The notes under the pieces: generated by a model
Seen by the model: the letters and a program-made list of their open reading frames with translations, nothing else
What the model was told of the DNA's origin: nothing
Database searches by the model: none
Shown: one piece after another, positions 1 to 3,796 of the stretch
Numbering within the stretch: the stretch's first letter is position 1
How the letters are laid out: every line of letters starts with the position of its first letter
NCBI GenBank assembly: GCA_964630925.1
Contig: CAZVZK010000285.1
Location: 1 to 6,499, forward strand
Reading direction: 5' to 3'
Source of the DNA: RGDT01 sp964630925
GTDB lineage: Bacteria > Planctomycetota > Planctomycetia > Gemmatales > Gemmataceae
DNA length: 6,499 nt
Made by a program: the position numbers and the translations under genes

Positions 1-109
1 CCAGCACCGGCTCGATGCCCTGCCGCCCCAGGAATTCCAGGCTGGCGCGGTGGCTGCCGCAGTCGGAGCCCGGGCAGCAGGTGCGGAGCCTGTCCGTCAT
101 CTCCTTCAT
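1..109 (-). CDS. N-terminal part of a small Cys-containing protein of unknown function (runs off the window)
   Basis: The first 36 residues are visible on the minus strand, starting at the ATG complementary to 107-109 and staying open to the window edge. The peptide begins MKEMTDRLRTCCPGSDCG and continues through SHRASLEFLGRQGIEPVL. A purine-rich GAGGGGG stretch lies about 10 nt upstream of the start. A second in-frame ATG at 98-100 (MTDRL...) is also possible. The CC-x4-C cluster at residues 11-17, followed by a His, could be a metal site or just a conserved patch; the visible part is too short to tell. It lies 95 bp downstream of the preceding minus-strand gene in the same orientation, so co-transcription is plausible. 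I do not recognise a named family. The gene call rests on the start, the ribosome binding site, the shared direction and the lack of any competing gene. Confidence 0.5.
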   Translation of the reverse strand, partial: MKEMTDRLRTCCPGSDCGSHRASLEFLGRQGIEPVL

Positions 110-138
110 CGTCCCATCCCCCTCGCGGGCGACCTCAT

Positions 139-159
139 GCCCGGCCACCGTGGCCGGGC
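139..159 (-). terminator. Perfect GC-rich palindrome, candidate terminator or leader hairpin
   Basis: Bases 139-148 (GCCCGGCCAC) are the exact reverse complement of 150-159, around a single central base. As RNA this gives an 8-bp GC-rich stem with a 5-nt ACCGU loop. It sits 46-66 nt after the stop of the 205-849 gene and 30 nt before the start of the 109 gene, so it could terminate the first or lie in the leader of the second. No U-tract follows on the minus strand, so a classical Rho-independent terminator is not supported. Confidence 0.4.
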
Positions 160-178
160 CTGCGGGCGACTCGTCTCC

Positions 179-208
179 GGGCGGTTACGGGCGGTTACGG
201 GCGGTTAC
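179..208. repeat. Three tandem copies of a 10-bp unit carrying stop codons in all frames
   Basis: The unit GGGCGGTTAC is repeated exactly three times. Read on the minus strand it is GTAACCGCCC, so each copy contributes a TAA. Because the period is 10, the three TAAs (complements of 205-207, 195-197 and 185-187) fall in three different frames. The first is the stop of the HTH-like gene. The same bases form a small inverted repeat, CGGGCG (198-203) with CGCCCG (208-213) and a GTTA loop, right at the stop codon. Confidence 0.85.
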
Positions 209-849
209 GCCCGGTCGAACCCGAATCGGGCGGCGACATCTGGGTCGCGCGTCACGAGCGTGGCGTAGTCGTCCTCCGTGCCGCCGTCGTCCTCCAGCAC
301 GACGCCGGCGTCGCGCATCTCGCGCAGGCCGTCGGCCGCCGCCTGCAAGTCCTCGATCATGTCGTCGATGGTCTTGGCCCCCGCCGTGAGCCACTTGTTG
401 CGCCACAGCAGCTCGTGGCGGGCGGACGCCTTCCTCCTCGCGCCGGCCGCCTTGCCGGCCTTCGCCGCCTTCCGCGTGGCCGGCTTCTCGCGGGCCGCCT
501 CCGCCGGCGTCTCCCCGTCTGTCGTCTTCGTCGCGTCCGTCGCCTTCCTCGTCATGGCATCCTCCTGGCTGTCGGATCTCTCGGAATTGCGGCCCATCCC
601 TGCCGTGGCCGCGTCGGCGTCTCCCAATCGTCCCTGCCCCTGCTTGCTGTCGCCGGCGCGCCCCTTGGCCCGCCGCCGCAGGATGGCGGCCATCTCCGCC
701 ATGTAGCCCTCGGGGATGAGCCGCCGGCCTGCGACGAGCGGGCAGCGGTCGCAGTCGAACCAGTCCTTGCTGAAGCCGTCGCTCACGCGGCCGGGCTGTT
801 CCCCAAGCCTGCGGGCCGCCTCACCGACGCCCAGCAACCTCTCCGTCAT
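205..849 (-). CDS. Two-part protein: short HTH-like N-terminus fused through a Lys/Ala-rich linker to a conserved acidic tail
   Basis: This is a 214-residue frame with a GGGAGGGAG ribosome binding site just before its ATG (847-849). Residues 1-60 (LLGVGEAARRLG..., then a segment with CDRCPLVAGRRLIPEGY) look like a small helix-turn-helix or excisionase-like fold: a first helix with EAARRLG, then a basic beta-like RRLIP stretch. I recall similar short stand-alone proteins from Gemmata-like Planctomycetes, but no assigned function. Residues about 100-150 are low complexity and rich in Lys, Ala, Arg and Thr, a histone-H1-like composition that would suit nucleic-acid binding. Residues 145-214 are a more ordered, acidic region, WRNKWLTAGAKTIDDMI through DDYATLVTRDPDVAARFGF. 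An internal ATG at residue 99 has its own strong ribosome binding site, so the C-terminal 116 residues may also be made separately. DNA binding is inference. The function is unknown. Confidence 0.7.
   Translation of the reverse strand: MTERLLGVGEAARRLGEQPGRVSDGFSKDWFDCDRCPLVAGRRLIPEGYMAEMAAILRRRAKGRAGDSKQGQGRLGDADAATAGMGRNSERSDSQEDAMTRKATDATKTTDGETPAEAAREKPATRKAAKAGKAAGARRKASARHELLWRNKWLTAGAKTIDDMIEDLQAAADGLREMRDAGVVLEDDGGTEDDYATLVTRDPDVAARFGFDRA
553..566 (-). promoter_or_regulatory. Internal start codon with near-consensus Shine-Dalgarno inside the HTH-like gene
   Basis: On the minus strand an AGGAGG (complement of 561-566) stands 5 nt before an in-frame ATG (complement of 553-555, residue 99). 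This matches the Shine-Dalgarno consensus more closely than the GGGAGGGAG before the upstream start. From here the product would be a 116-residue protein starting MTRKATDATK. It marks either an alternative start, or an ancestral boundary between two genes that have become one frame. Confidence 0.6.
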
Positions 850-868
850 GTCTCCCTCCCCTCGGCAA

Positions 869-924
869 CGGCGGCGGGCGAAGCCGCCGGCAGGGACAGA
901 AACGCCCGGCGGGCCGGGGTGTTC
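869..924 (-). promoter_or_regulatory. Leader element, copy 1: conserved 42-nt block plus hairpin before the HTH-like gene
   Basis: Positions 883-924 match 1539-1580 at 37 of 42 bases without gaps, including an identical GACAGAAACGCC core. Next to the block, CGGCGGC (869-875) pairs with GCCGCCG (883-889) around a 7-nt loop. On the minus strand the order is conserved block, hairpin, ribosome binding site, ATG; the hairpin ends 20 nt before the start. It begins 22 nt after the stop of the upstream gene. The role is unknown: a structured mRNA leader, a protein-binding site and a small dispersed repeat are all possible. Confidence 0.6.
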
Positions 925-946
925 ACCGGGACCGCGCGGTTCGCGG

Positions 947-1489
947 TCATCCTTTCTTCCCGCCGCCCATCATCACGGCGAACGGGCCGGGGTAGCGCTG
1001 GGGCAAGTAATTGGCGAACCAGAAGTGGGCCGCCTCGTCGTCAGTCAGCACGGCCCCGAAATACCGCTCAAATCGGATGGTCGTCTCGTAGATCACGCGG
1101 TCGCCGAGGACCCAGGAGTGCTGCACCCAGCGGCCGCCCGAGAGGCCGTAGCCGGTGACCAGGCGATGACGCCGCACGTCCTCGCCCCACAGGCCGGCGG
1201 AGTTGCCGTGGCAGCCGTGCGGCTCGCCGCGCTTCATCCTGACTGGCAGGTCGAATACCTGCCCGCGCTCCAGGAGCTGGGCGGCGTGGGGGTCGTCGTG
1301 AGCCTGCCGGTTCACGGCATCGCCGCCCAGCCCCAGCAGCCTCCGCTCCAGTTCGGTCAGCGGCCGCTCCGAGGCGGCGTCCGCCTTCCACCCGGCCGCA
1401 TTCTCGGGGGCCTGGTGCATTTCCAGGCCGCGCGGCGTGCCGCTCCTGGCCGGGGCGGGCTTCCCCGCCGAGCTACTGTTCTTGGCCAT
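947..1489 (-). CDS. Conserved hypothetical protein with CHxN, QHSW and ETT motifs (180 residues)
   Basis: The chosen start (ATG complementary to 1487-1489) has GAGGAG 4 nt upstream. The open frame continues upstream to 1741, but that stretch contains the hairpin leader shared with the next gene and reads as low-complexity Pro/Ala/Arg sequence, so I exclude it. Residues 1-45 are a variable, probably disordered lead. The ordered region follows: a helix with ELERRLLGLGGDAVNRQAH (about 47-64), then GEPHGCHGNSAGLW (88-101), LVTGYGLSGG (110-119), QHSW (123-126), YETT (134-137) and RYFGAVL (142-148). The grouped C93/H94/N96, H124/W126 and E135/T136 look like a conserved pocket, possibly catalytic, but I cannot assign a reaction. 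I recall similar unnamed proteins in several bacterial phyla. It heads the minus-strand gene set and diverges from the nuclease-NTPase operon. Confidence 0.8.
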   Translation of the reverse strand: MAKNSSSAGKPAPARSGTPRGLEMHQAPENAAGWKADAASERPLTELERRLLGLGGDAVNRQAHDDPHAAQLLERGQVFDLPVRMKRGEPHGCHGNSAGLWGEDVRRHRLVTGYGLSGGRWVQHSWVLGDRVIYETTIRFERYFGAVLTDDEAAHFWFANYLPQRYPGPFAVMMGGGKKG

Positions 1490-1514
1490 CGTTCTCCTCG
1501 CTTTGGCTTTCGGG

Positions 1515-1580
1515 CTGTCCTCGCCGGCGGCGATGCTCGCCGCCGGCGAGGACAGAAACGCCAGGCAGGCGGGGGTGTTC
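1515..1580 (-). promoter_or_regulatory. Leader element, copy 2: 19-bp perfect inverted repeat plus the conserved block
   Basis: CTGTCCTCGCCGGCGGCGA (1515-1533) is the exact reverse complement of 1537-1555, leaving a 3-nt TGC spacer; as RNA this is a long, very stable hairpin. The right arm runs straight into the block (1539-1580) that matches copy 1 at 883-924. On the minus strand the block comes first, then the hairpin, which ends 25 nt before the ATG of the 947-1489 gene. The stem would occlude little of the GAGGAG site, so termination, mRNA stability or protein binding are as likely as translational control. Confidence 0.65.
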
Positions 1581-1678
1581 GCGCAGGCGGGAAAAAAGTG
1601 GACAGGCAGGTGAGGCGACCGTGCCGGGGAGGCATGAGGTCGCTGGCAGATGCCGCACCTGGCGGCGAGGCTGCCGCG

Positions 1679-1684
1679 TACAAT
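1679..1684 (+). promoter_or_regulatory. Weak -10-like box upstream of the nuclease-NTPase operon
   Basis: TACAAT matches the sigma-70 -10 consensus at five of six positions and lies in the most AT-rich spot of the divergent intergenic region. The hexamer 17 bp upstream (1656-1661, CACCTG) is a poor -35. If used, the transcript would begin near 1690, about 80 nt before the start codon. The rest of 1581-1771 shows no other convincing signal apart from a GAAAAAAG tract near 1590. Planctomycete promoters are poorly described by the E. coli consensus, so this is only a candidate. Confidence 0.25.
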
Positions 1685-1754
1685 TTGGAGAGAATCGTGT
1701 CGGCGTGCGCCGTGCCCAGCAGCGGGGCTGCTGTTCCGCACTGGCCAGGCCGCC

Positions 1755-1763
1755 AGGGAGGGG
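1755..1763 (+). promoter_or_regulatory. Ribosome binding site that fixes the start of the nuclease-NTPase gene
   Basis: AGGGAGGGG ends 8 nt before the ATG at 1772-1774. The frame is open far upstream, but this is the best Shine-Dalgarno/start pair. The nearest upstream in-frame ATG (1634) has its GGGGAGG only about 1 nt away, too close to work well. Confidence 0.7.
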
Positions 1764-1771
1764 CGTCCTCG

Positions 1772-3796
1772 ATGAGCAAGACGGCTGCCGGCGGCGCGGC
1801 CACGGTCAACGGCGTGATCTACCAGATGCTCTGGGCGCTGCTGCGCGCCGCGAGGCTGAACGCGCTGAGGTTCGACCGGCCGGCGGATGACGCCCCCTTG
1901 GAGGGGGCCGTCCTGGTCCTGGAGCCCAGGGGGGGCGGCGGAGACGTTCAGGAGGTCGCCGGCGGCCGGCGGGTGGTCGAGCAGCTCAAGGCGAAGTCCG
2001 GCGGGGGCACCTGGTCCCTGCGGGAGGTCGTGGAGGACGTGCTGCCCGACCTCTTCCTCGCCCGCGACGCCAGGCTCCCCGAGACGGAGTACCGCTTCGT
2101 CACGGAGGGGCGCATGGGCGAGTGGGCCGAGGTCTACGACTTCTTCCAGGGCCTGAAGGCGAGGGGCGATCCCGCAGCCGCCATCGCCGCCTTGGACGAC
2201 ACGCGGGTGTTGAAGTTCAAGCGGGGCAACACCAGGCCGGGCGCGGCCGACGGGGATGCCGAGGGCAAGCCAGGCGAGAAGAAGCCCTTCTGGCCCCTGG
2301 ACTCCTACACCGAGAAATCGGTCTTCGCCCGGATCGTCGAGGCGGTGAAGGGCCGGAAGGCGGTGGACGACCGCAGGCTGCCGGCCGAGGAGGTCGAGCG
2401 GGGCGTCTGGGATGTCCTTGCCAACTTCACGTTCGTCGGCGGGCAGACGATGGAGCTGGTCGAGCGGGAGATCGATGCCCTGCTGCTGGCCCTGATCGCC
2501 CGTACGTCCGGGCTGGCCGAGAAGCGGCTGGCCCTGCTCGGCGGGTTGGCCGTGCGCGCGGCCCAGGGCGGCGCGGTGATCGAGTCGGCCGGGTTTCTGG
2601 CGGAGTACGGCCTGGATTCGGTCCCGCTCGACGCCTGGGTGCCGCTACGCCGCCGGGCCGCCGCAGTCCTTGGTGGCGTGCTGCGGCGGGCCGGGTACGA
2701 CCCGGCCCTGGATGTTCGGGCGGCGGGCGCGGCCGATCTGTCCGGGCGATGGCCGGCGGCGACGCCCTTGCTTGCCATCGGCGGCGAGAGCGGCGGCGGC
2801 AAATCCTGGGCTCTCTTCGCGCTGGCGCTGCACCTGGCGGCTGGCGACGGCCTGCCGATCCTCATCGAGTCCGCCGGTGACGCGGACGCCGACTGCCGGC
2901 ATGCCGCCGACATCTTTTGGAGGGCCATCAAGGACGGCGACGAGGACCTCCCGCTGGACAGGGTCGCCGTCCGCCTGCGGAGGCTGCTGCCCCTGATGGC
3001 GGGCGGGTGGCTGACGCTGTTCATCGACGCCGTCCGCACGCACGAGGAGGCCCGACGGCTGGCCAGGCTGCCCTGGGAGGAGTGGGGCGTCCGTGTGGCC
3101 TGCACCTGCCTGCCCGACGTGGCCCGGACGATGAAGGCCGTGGCCGGGGGGAGGTGCGTGCTGCACGAAGTCTCCGATTTCACGATCCCGGAACTCAATG
3201 AGTACCTCGGCAGGCGGCTTGGCGGATGGGGCGGCATCCCGACCGACGTGCGGCAGACATTGAGGAGGCCGCTGCTGGCCCGGCTGTACGCCGACCTGGC
3301 CCAGCCGGGGGGCTGGGCACCGGCCAACGAGTACGACCTCTACGCCCGGTGCTGGGGCCGCCTGGGGCAGGACGAGATGGGCGACCACCGGCTCGACGTG
3401 GTCCCGCTCCACCGACTGGCCCTCGACGTGCTTGAGGGCCGGGGCTACCCCTGGCCGCTCGCCCGCCTGACGGTCGCCGGCCTGGGCAACGAAGCCCTGG
3501 CCCGCCTGCGCCGGGTGGGCTGGCTCCAGGAGGCGCAGCCGCACGGATTCCAGGTGTGGCACGACCGGCTCTTGAACTGGGCGGTGGCAGAGGCCCTCGT
3601 CGCCCGGCTCGACGCCCGCGAGGCGACCGCCGAAGAGGTTTGCGGGACCCTCCGGCGGCTGCTGCACGGGCCGCCTGGCCCGGAACTGAGGCCGTTGGGC
3701 TATGTCCCGATGGACGCCCTCTGGCTGCTGACGGACCCGCGCAGGGACGCGGCCATCGCCGAGCAGGCCATCGAGGCACTGGAGGGACCGCCATGA
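1772..3796 (+). CDS. Cap4/DUF4297-like nuclease fused to a STAND P-loop NTPase, candidate anti-phage effector
   Basis: This is a 674-residue protein. Residues 11-115 resemble the Cap4/DUF4297 restriction-endonuclease-like fold: a first helix with GVIYQMLWALL (14-24), then VLVLEPRGGGGDVQEV (47-62) with D58 as candidate metal ligand, then VVEQLKAK (68-75) giving a Q-x-K or E-x-x-K motif at 70-73, then WSLREVVEDVLPDL. Residues 175-330 are a helical linker. The NTPase follows, with Walker A GESGGGKS at 338-345 (K344) and a Walker B-like WLTLFIDAV at 413-421 (D419). Next comes the strand VRVACTCLPD where STAND proteins often have a sensor arginine, then a helical lid with FTIPELNEYL and RRPLLARLYADL (498-509). 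Residues 575-610 (VGWLQEA...FQVWHDRLLNWAVAEAL) fit a winged helix. No signal peptide or membrane segment is seen, so it is cytoplasmic. It overlaps the HEAT-repeat gene by 4 nt. By analogy with Avs/bNACHT proteins it would cleave DNA on activation; that role is inferred. Confidence 0.85.
   Translation: MSKTAAGGAATVNGVIYQMLWALLRAARLNALRFDRPADDAPLEGAVLVLEPRGGGGDVQEVAGGRRVVEQLKAKSGGGTWSLREVVEDVLPDLFLARDARLPETEYRFVTEGRMGEWAEVYDFFQGLKARGDPAAAIAALDDTRVLKFKRGNTRPGAADGDAEGKPGEKKPFWPLDSYTEKSVFARIVEAVKGRKAVDDRRLPAEEVERGVWDVLANFTFVGGQTMELVEREIDALLLALIARTSGLAEKRLALLGGLAVRAAQGGAVIESAGFLAEYGLDSVPLDAWVPLRRRAAAVLGGVLRRAGYDPALDVRAAGAADLSGRWPAATPLLAIGGESGGGKSWALFALALHLAAGDGLPILIESAGDADADCRHAADIFWRAIKDGDEDLPLDRVAVRLRRLLPLMAGGWLTLFIDAVRTHEEARRLARLPWEEWGVRVACTCLPDVARTMKAVAGGRCVLHEVSDFTIPELNEYLGRRLGGWGGIPTDVRQTLRRPLLARLYADLAQPGGWAPANEYDLYARCWGRLGQDEMGDHRLDVVPLHRLALDVLEGRGYPWPLARLTVAGLGNEALARLRRVGWLQEAQPHGFQVWHDRLLNWAVAEALVARLDAREATAEEVCGTLRRLLHGPPGPELRPLGYVPMDALWLLTDPRRDAAIAEQAIEALEGPP
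3781..3796 (+). promoter_or_regulatory. ATGA stop/start overlap with its own Shine-Dalgarno (translational coupling)
   Basis: The ATG of the HEAT-repeat gene (3793-3795) overlaps the TGA of the nuclease-NTPase gene (3794-3796). GGAGGG at 3781-3786 sits 6 nt before the ATG, inside the last codons of the upstream gene. This is a standard termination-reinitiation layout and implies both proteins are made together. I see no slippery heptamer here that would suggest programmed frameshifting instead. Confidence 0.8.

Noticed and set aside
932..946. 5-bp stem (CCGCG/CGCGG) just after the stop of the 947-1489 gene, considered as a terminator
   Set aside because: It is too short, has no U-tract, and is expected by chance at this base composition.
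1490..1741. 84-residue N-terminal extension of the conserved 180-residue protein
   Set aside because: It would put the 19-bp inverted repeat and the shared leader block inside the coding region. The internal ATG at 1489 has a clear GAGGAG site.
716..1771. Upstream extension of the nuclease-NTPase frame, which would give a 1026-residue protein
   Set aside because: It overlaps two better-supported minus-strand genes, translates to low-complexity Pro/Arg/Gly sequence, and the ATG at 1772 has a good Shine-Dalgarno. GC-rich DNA leaves frames open by chance.
2305..3667. Two 340-residue antisense frames across the NTPase region
   Set aside because: Both are antisense to the Walker A-containing coding sequence and have low-complexity Ser/Arg/Pro or Gly/Pro composition with no start-site support.
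3556..3792. Upstream 79-residue extension of the HEAT-repeat frame
   Set aside because: It lies wholly inside the upstream gene in another frame and translates to Arg/Gly/Pro-rich sequence. The ATG at 3793 has GGAGGG at 6 nt and the ATGA overlap.
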